Assembly: GCF_900100385.1 (NCBI RefSeq)
Contig: NZ_FNFC01000002.1
Coordinates: forward strand, 62,001-126,000
DNA from: Halovenus aranensis
GTDB taxonomy: Archaea; Halobacteriota; Halobacteria; Halobacteriales; Haloarculaceae
Direction: 5' to 3'
Length of the DNA stretch: 64,000 bases
Part shown: positions 46,587 to 55,685 of the stretch, one piece after another
How the letters are laid out: each line of letters starts with the position of its first letter
How positions within the stretch are numbered: position 1 is the stretch's first letter
The notes under the pieces: model-generated
The model's database searches: none
Told to the model about the DNA's origin: nothing
Seen by the model: the letters and a program-made list of their open reading frames with translations, nothing else
Position numbers and translations under genes: made by a program

Positions 46587-47719
46587 TGTACCTCCCTAAA
46601 CGCGGCGACGAACGCTGTCGGGTCGCCGCTGAACTGTGCCCGGCCGACGGTTGCCGTTCCTCCGCCGCGGCCGTCGACGCGTCTCGCGGCTGTCTCGACG
46701 CGCGAGCCGAGGTCGGCATCGCGTTCCTCGACAGCCACTGCGGCGGCCTCGCTGTCGTCAACGGCCACCACGAGCGGCTCCGGCGAGCGGTACGCCGCGA
46801 CAAGGCGTGCCAGCGTGCCAACGGGCTGGTCGCCGTCACAGCGGACGACGTAGAGCCCATCGTACCGACCTGTCGACGCCGAACTCACGGCCTCGTGGGC
46901 TCGCTGCCCGTGGGTTCGCCACACGTCGAGTGCCTGTTCTGGCTCGACTGCGCCGAGAACGAGCGGGACAGCGAGTCCCGGCCGCTCGCGCGCCGTCGCG
47001 TCGAGAACGTCACCGAACCCTTCGACCGTCTCGAATCGGCCGCCGACTGTCGCCAACGGACGGAGAAACCGCTCGACTGCCTCGGCTGCCTGTGGCGCGT
47101 TCCCGTCGTCGCTACACACCTCGAAGGCGACCATGGAGGCGACACGCCGCTGTGTCTCCTCGTCTGTCTCTGCCGAATCGAGGGCTGTGAGCGTGGCCGC
47201 TGTGGCGTCGGTGTCTCCCGAGAAGGGGGCGTACACGAGCGTGGCGTGAGCCAGCCCGTCTTCGAGGTTGGCGGTCGGAACGGCGACGCCTGGCCGGCGC
47301 TCGATACCGCGTGCCTCGGCGGCGGCGAGCGTGTCACTCGCCGGAACCGCCCCGGCAGCCGTGATGCCCGCGAGCGCGAGTTCGTAATCAATCGTCTCGA
47401 ACGCTTCCGCGACGGCGAGTGCCGTCGAACTCGCCGGTGGTCCGGCCGTGCCGATTGTGATGTCTGCGTCTGTCGCGTGACGGCCGACTCCGACTGTCAG
47501 GTCCGCGTCGGTCTCTCGCTGTGCCGACGCCGGCACGGGAACGACCGAACACTGGTGGGCGATGGTATCGCCTTCGAGCGCCGTCGCAAGGAGGCCGGTC
47601 GCGGCGACGGCATCGCCGGTCGCGTCGGCGACGAGCCTGACGAACTCTGCCGCCCGGAGTCGGGAGGCGATGTCACTCGCCGCAGGCGTGGACCCGTCGG
47701 AACGGCCGGTCGTGGACAT
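46583..47719 (-). CDS. RecJ/Cdc45-like protein with degenerate DHH motifs
   Basis: The 378-residue protein follows the DHH-family order but the catalytic motifs are lost: where D-x-D-x-D would be, it reads T-G-D-A-V-A-A-T-G, and no D-H-H is present. A Gly-rich C-terminal loop (G-R-G-G-G-T-A-T-V) recalls DHHA1. Archaeal RecJ homologues encoded in this ribosomal operon have been compared with Cdc45 of the replicative helicase. Probably inactive as a nuclease. It abuts rps15 exactly. Confidence 0.75.
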   Translation of the reverse strand: MSTTGRSDGSTPAASDIASRLRAAEFVRLVADATGDAVAATGLLATALEGDTIAHQCSVVPVPASAQRETDADLTVGVGRHATDADITIGTAGPPASSTALAVAEAFETIDYELALAGITAAGAVPASDTLAAAEARGIERRPGVAVPTANLEDGLAHATLVYAPFSGDTDATAATLTALDSAETDEETQRRVASMVAFEVCSDDGNAPQAAEAVERFLRPLATVGGRFETVEGFGDVLDATARERPGLAVPLVLGAVEPEQALDVWRTHGQRAHEAVSSASTGRYDGLYVVRCDGDQPVGTLARLVAAYRSPEPLVVAVDDSEAAAVAVEERDADLGSRVETAARRVDGRGGGTATVGRAQFSGDPTAFVAAFREVQ

Positions 47720-48181
47720 CTATAGCAGCTCTCGGGCGAGGTCGGGACTGTACGAGAAGTCCTCGTCGATTTCGTCGCCGCGGTAGTAGTTGATGAGGCG
47801 GCGAATCTTCGACTCCGTGTTCTGGAGTGCGCGCTTGTTCTGGTAGTCGGTCTGGTTTTCGTCCATGTGGTCGTGCAGGCGCACTGCCCGCTCGAGAAGG
47901 TTGTACAGGTCCTCGGGAATCTCGGGCTCGGCGTCGTGTTCGTCGAGAATCTCTGTCACCTTCTTGTCGGTCACGAGAGACACGTCGGGAACCGGCGTAC
48001 CCTGGACACCCTCGTCACGGAGGATGACGCCGATTTCGCTGGGGCTGTGCCCCTGTTCTGCCAGTTCGACGACGCGGTCTTCGACGGCGTCCGCGTCGAC
48101 GTCGCTCCACTCCGGTGGTTCGTCTGCCGCCGGCTTGTCCGAATCGGACGAGCCACGGCGGCGCGTATGCATTCGTGCCAT
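47720..48181 (-). CDS. rps15: 30S ribosomal protein S15
   Basis: From ATG 48179-48181 (M-A-R-M-H-T-R-R-R-G-S-S) the 153-residue archaeal S15 has the extended N-terminus and the C-terminal helices R-A-V-R-L-H-D-H-M and N-K-R-A-L-Q-N-T-E-S-K-I-R-R-L. First gene of the four-gene operon. The 215-base gap on its upstream side (48182-48396) holds no gene that I can see. Confidence 0.95.
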   Translation of the reverse strand: MARMHTRRRGSSDSDKPAADEPPEWSDVDADAVEDRVVELAEQGHSPSEIGVILRDEGVQGTPVPDVSLVTDKKVTEILDEHDAEPEIPEDLYNLLERAVRLHDHMDENQTDYQNKRALQNTESKIRRLINYYRGDEIDEDFSYSPDLARELL

Positions 48182-48396
48182 GTGTATCTGGTTGGAACAC
48201 AGACCAAACGCGGCGTGTAATGTCCGCCGAACGGCTGTCGCGTCTCGGCAGCCGCTGTCGGCGGGTGACACTACCGCAATCCCAAGCCGCCCAAGCGGAC
48301 GGCGAGTCAGACTTGCGGCCGTGCGTTCCCACCTGAGTACACTCGGTCGGGCCTGTTAACGGTTACTTTTCTGTGACGCCAACAGCGTGCCTGCGC

Positions 48397-48885
48397 TCAG
48401 TCGGTCGGCCGAACGGTGAACGTCCCCAGTAGTGCTGACTCCTCGCCGTCCTCTGCCGTCCAGCGGACCTGGACTGTCTCTCCTCTGGCCGCCCAGACGG
48501 TAATCTCTGCGGCGGGAGTCACCTCGTCACCCGTCCCGAAGCGGTCGGCATCTGCCACAAGGTTACCCGAGCTTTCGGTACCGCTGATGGTGAGCCGGCC
48601 GGCTGGAATTGCATCTCCCGAGCTGAAGATAACTGTGAGCTGTCCGTCGGCGTCGATACCGGCGTCCCCAGCCGTCACACCGAAGGTATCTGCCTCGTCC
48701 GACGCGACGGCCTCCGTGTACGAGAATCCGAGGTCGACACTGGGTTGGTCGTCGGTAACTGCGTCGGTCTGGGTGAACACGAGCGGCACGGCGATTGCGA
48801 CCACCGTCACCGTGACAGCGAGCATCAATACGACGCCGACCAGTGGTGTCACGGCGGCGTTGTCTCGCTGTTCCGTTGCCGTCAT
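48397..48885 (-). CDS. Archaeal type IV pilin-like protein
   Basis: From ATG 48883-48885 (M-T-A-T-E-Q-R-D-N) the 162 residues start with a class III signal-like N-terminus and a hydrophobic helix (about 13-36, V-T-P-L-V-G-V-V-L-M-L). A beta domain rich in Asp, Thr and Gly follows (S-G-N-L, T-V-Q-V-R-W-T-A-E-D-G). It is divergent from the large pilin-like gene at 49099, which places it in the pilin block. Confidence 0.8.
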   Translation of the reverse strand: MTATEQRDNAAVTPLVGVVLMLAVTVTVVAIAVPLVFTQTDAVTDDQPSVDLGFSYTEAVASDEADTFGVTAGDAGIDADGQLTVIFSSGDAIPAGRLTISGTESSGNLVADADRFGTGDEVTPAAEITVWAARGETVQVRWTAEDGEESALLGTFTVRPTD

Positions 48886-49098
48886 CGTTTCACCCTCTTG
48901 TGTACTCGCTCCCCCACCAACCGCCCCCCTGGAACGACGCTGGCTGATGAGCGGGATACACACATTGTTATCTTTAGGTCCGAGCGCGGGGATAAGTACT
49001 CCGCTGCTGCCAGTGTGTGGCCCGGCTGTCGGGACAGAGACGCCGTTCACTCGGGTTCTGCAGCATGCTTATCAGTACGCCCGGCATAGGCAGGGGCG

Positions 49099-50733
49099 AT
49101 GAACGCCGGTGAGGACGAGCGGCACAGTGCGGTGCCGAACAGGGCACAGAGCAACGCTGTCGCTGTCGTCCTCATGCTCGGAATTATGATTACCGGTGCT
49201 GCTGCCGTCGTTACGCTGGGAGCGACCGCAATCAACGACACCGAGGACCGGCTGTCGGTCGACAGGGCCGAGCAGACGCTGACACAGCTCGATTCGAAGG
49301 CCGGACTGGTCGCCCTCGGCGAGGCCCGGTCACAGCGCATTCCGCTGCCGGCCGAGACCGGTGACGAGTTCACTGTCGACGGCGACGCCGGCACGTTACG
49401 TGTCAAACTCGAAAACCGGACTGACGGCTCGACGCCGTCGTGGGCCGACCCGCTGGTCGAGGTCACGCTGGGAACGCTGGAGTTCGACAACGGCGGGGCA
49501 CGACTCGGCTATCAGGGCGGCGGCGTCTTCCGGGCGGCCGGGGGTAACGGCACGCTGGTGTCGCCACCGGAGTTTCACTACCGTAACGGGACACTCACCC
49601 TCCCAATCGTGAACATCACCGGTGACGGATTGGCAGGCAACACGGCGACGGTGACACAGACCGGTGAGCGCCGACTGTTCCCTCTCGGCTCGGACGCCAA
49701 CCGGACGAACCCTCTCGACGACCACAAGGTGATACTCACCGTCCAAAGCGAGTACTACCAGGGCTGGGGACAGTACTTCGAACAGCGGACCGACGGCGGC
49801 GTCGAGTACAACCACTCCGCACAGCGCGTACAGTTGACTCTCGTCACGCCAATCGGGACACAGACATACGAGAACGCTATCACGACGACGGCCGGTGACT
49901 TCGACATCCAGGGGAAAGGGAACAGCGACAAAGACGACCCGACCATCGATGCGTACAACTCATCGGCGGGGACGTACGCCACGCGGGCCGAAACAGCTGA
50001 CCTGTCAGTTACGGGTGCCGTCGATTTTGGCGGGAATCCATACATCTACGGGAACGTCACAGCCGAGAGTTTCACGTGTAAAGGCTCCGCCGAGGTGACC
50101 GGGGCCATTCGGTACGTACGTTCGTTCAACGCGGGTGGTAACTGCGACGTAGGGAGTAACGAGCAGATTTCCGCTGTCCCGACGACCCCGTCGATAGCAC
50201 CGTTTGTCTCGGAGAATCTCGATTCTCTCGCCGACGAGCAGACGCCGGGTACCGAACTGACTGCAGGAACGTACTACAACGATACAGTCAGCGGTATCAC
50301 CAAAGTGAACACGACCGACGGCGACGTGACACTCGGCGTCGAGGACCTGACCATCGACAACCCAATCACAGTCGAGGGCGAGCACGATTTCACCGTCTTT
50401 GTCAACGATTCCGTCGACATCAGCGCATCACTGACGACGGCAGACACCCACAACGCGACGATTACCACCATCTACGGTGCTAGTGACTTCGACGCAACTG
50501 TCTCAGCGGAACTCGTCGGGACAGTCTACGCACCGGACATGACCTCTACGATAACGGTCGAAGACCACGTCTACGGGGCCGCGGTTGCCGGCCAAGTGAT
50601 TATCGAGAACGGTGACGGCGGACGGGTTCACTTCGACACCGCGCTCGAAGACGAGCGGACGATTCCCGAGGACGCGTCTGTCGTCAGCATCACCTACCTC
50701 CACATCACTGAGAACGGCATCGACATCAGCTAG
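49099..50733 (+). CDS. Large pilin-like protein with beta-solenoid domain (DUF7289-like)
   Basis: The 544-residue protein has a hydrophobic N-terminal helix (about 15-42, V-V-L-M-L-G-I-M-I-T-G) and a beta domain (about 60-280). A Gly- and Asp-rich region with repeated short strands follows (about 290-535, e.g. Y-I-Y-G-N-V-T-A-E, A-E-V-T-G-A-I, V-Y-G-A-A-V-A-G), like a right-handed beta solenoid. It resembles DUF7289 proteins found beside haloarchaeal pilin clusters. It converges on the next gene with a four-base overlap. Confidence 0.75.
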   Translation: MNAGEDERHSAVPNRAQSNAVAVVLMLGIMITGAAAVVTLGATAINDTEDRLSVDRAEQTLTQLDSKAGLVALGEARSQRIPLPAETGDEFTVDGDAGTLRVKLENRTDGSTPSWADPLVEVTLGTLEFDNGGARLGYQGGGVFRAAGGNGTLVSPPEFHYRNGTLTLPIVNITGDGLAGNTATVTQTGERRLFPLGSDANRTNPLDDHKVILTVQSEYYQGWGQYFEQRTDGGVEYNHSAQRVQLTLVTPIGTQTYENAITTTAGDFDIQGKGNSDKDDPTIDAYNSSAGTYATRAETADLSVTGAVDFGGNPYIYGNVTAESFTCKGSAEVTGAIRYVRSFNAGGNCDVGSNEQISAVPTTPSIAPFVSENLDSLADEQTPGTELTAGTYYNDTVSGITKVNTTDGDVTLGVEDLTIDNPITVEGEHDFTVFVNDSVDISASLTTADTHNATITTIYGASDFDATVSAELVGTVYAPDMTSTITVEDHVYGAAVAGQVIIENGDGGRVHFDTALEDERTIPEDASVVSITYLHITENGIDIS

Positions 50734-51467
50734 ACGAGAATCTCGACCTCGATTTTCTGGAGAGTCACGTAGACCGTCTCCGTGCTGGTCTGGCACTCGA
50801 CGGACTCGGCGCCGGTATCGACTGTACAGTCGCTCGGGTCGATTCCCGCCTGCTCGACGAAGTATCGCTCCCAGAGGTCGTATCGCGGCGACTCGACGGC
50901 GATGGTCACACTGTTCGACCCACTTGTCCCCGAGTGCAGGACCGACTCACCCGCCGACTCGCCACGGAGCAGTACCGTCGTGCCGCCCGCAGACTCGATT
51001 GCTGGTGCAGTCGTCCCGATGACCGGGAGGTGGAGACGAGTGTCGTCTATCAGCATCGGCGGCTCGCGGAGGACTAAGCCACCGTCTCCTTCGTCTCGGA
51101 AGATGGCTCCGCCCTCGTAGACAAGTCTCGTGTCGTCGTCGACGCGCAGTATCACCGGGCGGATATCTGTCACAGTGCTGTTCCCGTTGACGGTGACGTT
51201 CATCGTCACGGGGGTGCCATAGAACAGTTCGGTGGCCGTGAGGTCGATTTCTGTCGCCCGACTCGGTGCGCCACGTTCGTATACCGCGGCCATGTTCTCT
51301 CCGACAACGTCGAACGCCCGCTCGGCGCTCGATGCCTGCTCGCTGTCCTGAACGTCGAGCAGTGCTGGGATTCCCAGAGCGGTCACGAACCCGATGACGG
51401 CGATGACGAGGGCGAAGATGATGACGTAGCCGAGCACCTCGCTGACGCCCCTGTTTGCGTTATCCAT
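50730..51467 (-). CDS. Pilin-like secreted protein (DUF7289-like)
   Basis: From ATG 51465-51467 (M-D-N-A-N-R-G-V-S-E-V-L-G-Y) the 245 residues begin with a pilin-type helix (about 8-32) and continue as a beta-rich domain. Two Cys near the end could form a disulfide. It is the last gene of the overlapping minus-strand operon 50730-54024, and its stop overlaps the convergent gene by four bases. Confidence 0.7.
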   Translation of the reverse strand: MDNANRGVSEVLGYVIIFALVIAVIGFVTALGIPALLDVQDSEQASSAERAFDVVGENMAAVYERGAPSRATEIDLTATELFYGTPVTMNVTVNGNSTVTDIRPVILRVDDDTRLVYEGGAIFRDEGDGGLVLREPPMLIDDTRLHLPVIGTTAPAIESAGGTTVLLRGESAGESVLHSGTSGSNSVTIAVESPRYDLWERYFVEQAGIDPSDCTVDTGAESVECQTSTETVYVTLQKIEVEILV

Positions 51468-51939
51468 CGGTGACCACCAGCCTGTCGGCCCCGGTGTCGT
51501 AGTAGATAGACACTGTCCCACCCTCGACTGTCGTCTCCGCGATGTCGGCGTTCACCGTCACGTTTACCTGGACTGTCACCGCGGGGTCGACCGAGCGCAG
51601 GCGGAGTTGTGGGGGGTTGCCGTCGACGACCTCAATCGAGTACGTCGAGCCGGTGACACGCTCCTCGAAGGACTGATTGATGTACGCGACGGCCGGCGCT
51701 GTGCCGGCGTTTGTCCGACTCGCGTCGACAAACCGGTCGACCTGCTCGATGTTGCCGGCGATGTGGCTGCCGATGACGGTCAGTTCGCTGTCGATGACGC
51801 GCTCGCGGTTGTCCTCGACGAAAGTGGTTCCGGCGACCAAGAGTCCGGCAATCAGGACCGTCGAGATACCGAGGACGAGGACGTAGTTCAGCGCGACCGA
51901 CACCGAGCGGTCCGAGCCATCGGCCGGTGGCGCCCTCAT
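51460..51939 (-). CDS. Small pilin-like membrane protein (DUF7266-like)
   Basis: The 159-residue protein has one N-terminal hydrophobic helix (about 16-40, L-N-Y-V-L-V-L-G-I-S-T-V-L-I-A-G) and a beta-rich extracytoplasmic part. It lies in a run of overlapping pilin-like genes (seven-to-eight-base overlap with the next gene, four with the previous). The family name is by pattern and context. Confidence 0.65.
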   Translation of the reverse strand: MRAPPADGSDRSVSVALNYVLVLGISTVLIAGLLVAGTTFVEDNRERVIDSELTVIGSHIAGNIEQVDRFVDASRTNAGTAPAVAYINQSFEERVTGSTYSIEVVDGNPPQLRLRSVDPAVTVQVNVTVNADIAETTVEGGTVSIYYDTGADRLVVTDG

Positions 51940-52892
51940 GCCGGCACCTCCCCAGGGGCGACCCGGACCGCTGTCTCGTAACCGACTGCCGGTGTATAAA
52001 AGGCGTAGTTGACGGTGACACTGTAGATGGCCGCGACTGCAAACGGCTCGTCAGACTGCTGGCTCGTCTGCAGGGCGCTCGTTTTCGGGCTGCCGGCTGT
52101 CCCGAGGACCATCGAATACTGCCCTGTCACTGCGTCTGCCTCCTCGAGTTCGAGTCTGAAGCTGCTGCCGATGTCCGCACCAATCCACTGCGTCGTTCCG
52201 GCGTCGCTTTGGAGTTGTCCGAGCGCCAGACAGGGCGTCCCTCCGACTGTTCCACCGGTAACGTCGATGACGGTGGCGTTGTCGTGGGGCCGTACGCACG
52301 CTCTGTCTGGGCCGCCATCGACCGACACCGTCACCTCGATATCGCCGCTGTTCTCGCTCACCTGCAGCCGCCAGTCGGCTCCCCCGGTGTCGGTATCGTT
52401 TGCGACGAGCGAAAACGAGCCGGCGGCGGCGTCCGGGTCGGTGATGTTCAGCCGGAGATTGCGCACCGACTCGACGCTGTCGTCTGTGAGGTTCCACGCC
52501 TGGTCGCCGCCGATGCTGGTGAAGTTCCGGCTCGCGTTCGTCTGTGCGATTCTGGTCGCTCCCGTCTCGACGCTGTCGACGCTTACGTTGACCAGCCGAC
52601 CCTGCGTCGACTGGAGAATGGCGCCCTCGGCCGAGAGAGTAGCCACCGTCTCTTCGAGGGTGGTTTCGCCGAGCGTGTCGTTGTGGTTGACGGCCGTGAG
52701 GACGGCACCGACGCTCTGTTGCACTTCGGCACGGTACTCCAGGGCGTCGTGTGAGCCCGCCACGTCGTCTCGCGTCGCGATATTCTCGGCGAAGATTGCG
52801 GAGTTGACCACGAGTGCGAGCACCACAAACGAGACCGCGAGCAGGAACGCGGCGACGAGGATGACCTGGCTACGGTCGTCTAGATGCACCAT
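51936..52892 (-). CDS. Secreted pilin-block protein (DUF7261-like)
   Basis: The 318 residues have a hydrophobic helix near the N-terminus (about 8-32, V-I-L-V-A-A-F-L-L-A-V-S-F-V-V) and a long beta-rich outside domain with Asn-rich N-glycosylation-like sequons (N-V-S, N-A-S). It shares a four-base overlap with the downstream gene and 13 bases with the upstream gene. Confidence 0.65.
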   Translation of the reverse strand: MVHLDDRSQVILVAAFLLAVSFVVLALVVNSAIFAENIATRDDVAGSHDALEYRAEVQQSVGAVLTAVNHNDTLGETTLEETVATLSAEGAILQSTQGRLVNVSVDSVETGATRIAQTNASRNFTSIGGDQAWNLTDDSVESVRNLRLNITDPDAAAGSFSLVANDTDTGGADWRLQVSENSGDIEVTVSVDGGPDRACVRPHDNATVIDVTGGTVGGTPCLALGQLQSDAGTTQWIGADIGSSFRLELEEADAVTGQYSMVLGTAGSPKTSALQTSQQSDEPFAVAAIYSVTVNYAFYTPAVGYETAVRVAPGEVPA

Positions 52893-53473
52893 GCGACCAC
52901 CTCGATGCGGACGAGATTGTAGTACGGTCCACTGCTGCGCCGGGCGACGTAGAACTCGTCGTCAGTCACCGCGCCGAGCCGTGGGCCCCTCTCGTCGGGG
53001 CCGACGAGTCGGTCGCTAGTCGTGAGTACGAGTGTGTGGGAGGCACTCACTGCGTGGTCGCTGGGCTGTCCCTGCCGGACCATCTGCTGTGTCGCGATAC
53101 CGTCGCCAGTCTGGTAGTGGACGAAGACGTTGTACGCGACGTTTCGGGTCCCGAATGCTGCCGACAGCGCGTCACCGAAGGCGTTCGGCGGCGGTCCAGA
53201 CCGGTAAAACGGGCTCGCGTCGCCGTGGAACTCGCCTGTGGTCTTGTTCCAGTACAGCACTGCTTCGCGCAGGGCGCCCGTGTCCGCAACGCTGTCGAGG
53301 ACCCCCTCGCTCGTCGATTGAAGCTGGTTCTCGACGTGTTGGCTCGACGTGCTCGCAGACAGTGGCGTAACGGCTGTCATCTGGAGTGCAAACCCGATAG
53401 CGGCGAGAATCAGAACCGACGCAACCACCGCTTCGAGGGTAAGAGCCTGTCCGCGGCCGTCGCCGGCTACCAT
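52880..53473 (-). CDS. Secreted pilin-block protein (DUF7288-like)
   Basis: From ATG 53471-53473 (M-V-A-G-D-G-R-G-Q-A-L-T-L-E) the 197-residue product has a pilin-like helix (about 14-34) and an extracytoplasmic domain with Ser- and Gly-rich loops. It overlaps the preceding gene by seven bases. The long frame upstream of this ATG is the antisense of the adjacent gene and is not used. Confidence 0.65.
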   Translation of the reverse strand: MVAGDGRGQALTLEAVVASVLILAAIGFALQMTAVTPLSASTSSQHVENQLQSTSEGVLDSVADTGALREAVLYWNKTTGEFHGDASPFYRSGPPPNAFGDALSAAFGTRNVAYNVFVHYQTGDGIATQQMVRQGQPSDHAVSASHTLVLTTSDRLVGPDERGPRLGAVTDDEFYVARRSSGPYYNLVRIEVVAWCI

Positions 53474-54024
53474 AACACCACCTCCAGTGTGACTGACTGC
53501 CCGTGCAGCGAGACGACTCGCCGGGCCGTGATTGTTCCACTCCCCTCGTCTACCACGTTCTCGCCCCGTGCCAACACGACTGCATCGGACGTACACTCGG
53601 CGTGGCTGCGCTCGACGAGCCCAGACTCGCCGGCGCTTGCGGGCGACGTGTCGGTCCAACAGAGTTGCTCTGCATTACCGCCCGCGGTGACGTTCCCTCT
53701 GACCGAGATATTTATATTGTGTGTCGAATCGAGATTCAAAATCGACGATAACGAGCCGCTGTCGTAGTTACAATCACTTGCCGCGTCGTTCGAGTCGTTG
53801 AAAAACGCGACCGCACAGTATCGGTCGAGGACGTACGGCTGGTCGGCCGAACCGAGCAGTTCCTGTGAGAGTGCATCTGCAGTCCTATCCGACAACGAGG
53901 GGTTCTCTTCGCCCGAGAGTTCGAACGGCTGGAGGATGCCCGGAACGAACGAGAAGGCAAACACTACCACGCCGAGGAAAATCGCGATACCGATGGCGAA
54001 ATCTATGGTTGTCTGGCCCCTCAT
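53467..54024 (-). CDS. Secreted pilin-block protein (DUF7287-like)
   Basis: This 185-residue protein starts M-R-G-Q-T-T-I-D-F-A-I-G-I-A-I-F-L, a pilin-type N-terminus with a conserved-looking D-F-A-I-G before the helix (about 8-30). Four Cys in the outer domain may form disulfides. It is the first gene of the five-gene overlapping operon; its promoter lies in 54025-54413. Confidence 0.7.
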   Translation of the reverse strand: MRGQTTIDFAIGIAIFLGVVVFAFSFVPGILQPFELSGEENPSLSDRTADALSQELLGSADQPYVLDRYCAVAFFNDSNDAASDCNYDSGSLSSILNLDSTHNINISVRGNVTAGGNAEQLCWTDTSPASAGESGLVERSHAECTSDAVVLARGENVVDEGSGTITARRVVSLHGQSVTLEVVLW

Positions 54025-54413
54025 TGTCGGCTCCGATACCGTGTCCGGTACGCTGTCGTTCCCATACTGTCACACTCGCGGGCACAGCCTTTCTGCCGTT
54101 GCCCCGGTGGCCCGCTGGATGTGACAGTGGACTGTCTCTGTGTGTTTATCTGTTACCGACAGTTATCAGTTTTGAGCCCAAATGTTATATGTTGTCGTTG
54201 CTCAAACAGAGATTTTCCTGCCATCTAGCAGTGTGGGTCGCTGTCCCGACGAACGGTGCATCTGAACGTAAACTAAACTCTCAGAAAGGCCGGGAATAAC
54301 TCGAGAGCCAGCCCGTCGACCGGTTGACTGCTTGTGTTTACTCGCGGTAAAAAGGTCCGGGCGCAGGACTTGTACCATCTGTTTAAGGTCCCAAACAACG
54401 TGTCACGCCTGTA
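54025..54413. other. Junction between pilin block and accessory region
   Basis: This 389-base stretch has no gene. It contains a seven-base inverted repeat (TTTGAGC at 54171-54177, GCTCAAA at 54200-54206) and, at 54382-54388, a TTTAAGG box 29 bases before the integrase ATG. An attachment site may lie here, but I find no tRNA end and no direct repeat partner inside the window. Confidence 0.45.
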
Positions 54414-55685
54414 ATGACCAACGCCCCCACCCGTCGTCTCCAAAGCAACCGCGAGACAATCGCCACCCACGACGACCTCGACGAAACAGACCGCGACCTG
54501 CTCCAAGAATTCGACAAACAACTCGGCCTCCGACAATACTCCACAGAACGCCACCTCAAACTGCTGCGACACTGCAAAACACTCGCCGGCGTCGTCGAAA
54601 CCGTCAAAGGCCCCAACACCACCCCCGACGTCTCCCTCGCCGACGCGCTCAACAATCGAGACGCCGCCGAAACACTCGTCGCCTGGATCAACCGCCAATA
54701 CGACAACGAAGAAACGAACCGAGACATGCGAGTCGCACTGCGAGTCTTCGGCAAGCACGTCACCGACGGAGACGACGTGCCAGAGCCGCTGGACTGGATT
54801 CCATCGACCACCTCGCGAAGCTACAACCCGACGCCCGACGCCGCCGACATGCTCGACTGGGACGAAGACATCGTCCCGATGACCAAAGCCGTCCACAACG
54901 CCAGAGACAAATCGCTCATCGCCGTCGCCTGGGACTCCGGAGCACGGGCCGGCGAACTCTTGGACCTCCGCGTCGGCGATGTCAGCGACGGGAAACACGG
55001 GATGAAACTCTCTCTCGACGGCAAACAAGGCCAACGCTCGGTGACACTGTTCGTCTCCAGCGGCCACCTCGCCCAATGGCTCGACAGCCACCCCGCAGGC
55101 GACTCCAGCACAGCCCCGCTCTGGTGCCAACTCAACGACGGCACCAGTCAACTCTCCTACCAGCGCTGCAACGACATCATCAAGCGAGCGGGCGAGAAAG
55201 CCGAGGTCTCGAAGCCAATCACCTTCACCAACTTCCGGAAATCGAGTGCGTCCTTCCTGGCCAGCCAAGGCGTCAGCCAAGCCGTCCTCGAAGAACACCA
55301 CGGCTGGAGTCGCGGGAGCGACGTGGCCGGCCGCTACATCGCCATCTTCGACGACGCATCCGACCGCGAACTCGCTCGCGCACACGGCCTGGACGTCTCC
55401 GAGGAAGAACACGACCCCATCGCGACCATCGACTGCCCGCGCTGCGGTGAACCGACACCACAGGACCGGCCCTTCTGCATGCACTGCCACGCGAGCGTCG
55501 ATGTGGAAGCCAGCCAGCTCGTCGACGAACTGACCGACCGGCTCGACGAGGCACTCATCGAGAGGACCGACCCCGACGACCGGAAAGACCTCATCGACGT
55601 GCGGCGAACCATCGAATCCAAAGCTGGCCACCTGTCTGTCGACGACCTGCATCATCTCGTCTCCTCCCTGGCCTCGAACGACTGA
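54414..55685 (+). CDS. Tyrosine site-specific recombinase (integrase) with zinc ribbon
   Basis: The 423-residue enzyme has a SAM-like N-terminal domain (about 20-130) and a catalytic domain with Arg178 (G-A-R-A-G-E-L), a hairpin Lys near 204, Arg275 in N-F-R-K-S, and the nucleophile Tyr308 in G-R-Y-I-A. The box II His is replaced (Thr272), and the HH-G-W-S-R-G-S block replaces the usual G-H-S. Four Cys (341, 344, 355, 358) make a C-terminal zinc ribbon. It probably inserts the element that follows. Its 3' end overlaps the small minus-strand gene by 34 bases. Confidence 0.9.
   Translation: MTNAPTRRLQSNRETIATHDDLDETDRDLLQEFDKQLGLRQYSTERHLKLLRHCKTLAGVVETVKGPNTTPDVSLADALNNRDAAETLVAWINRQYDNEETNRDMRVALRVFGKHVTDGDDVPEPLDWIPSTTSRSYNPTPDAADMLDWDEDIVPMTKAVHNARDKSLIAVAWDSGARAGELLDLRVGDVSDGKHGMKLSLDGKQGQRSVTLFVSSGHLAQWLDSHPAGDSSTAPLWCQLNDGTSQLSYQRCNDIIKRAGEKAEVSKPITFTNFRKSSASFLASQGVSQAVLEEHHGWSRGSDVAGRYIAIFDDASDRELARAHGLDVSEEEHDPIATIDCPRCGEPTPQDRPFCMHCHASVDVEASQLVDELTDRLDEALIERTDPDDRKDLIDVRRTIESKAGHLSVDDLHHLVSSLASND

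Noticed and set aside
54025-54413. A tRNA gene as integration site for the integrase
   Set aside because: No T-loop or acceptor-stem pattern could be found in this gap.
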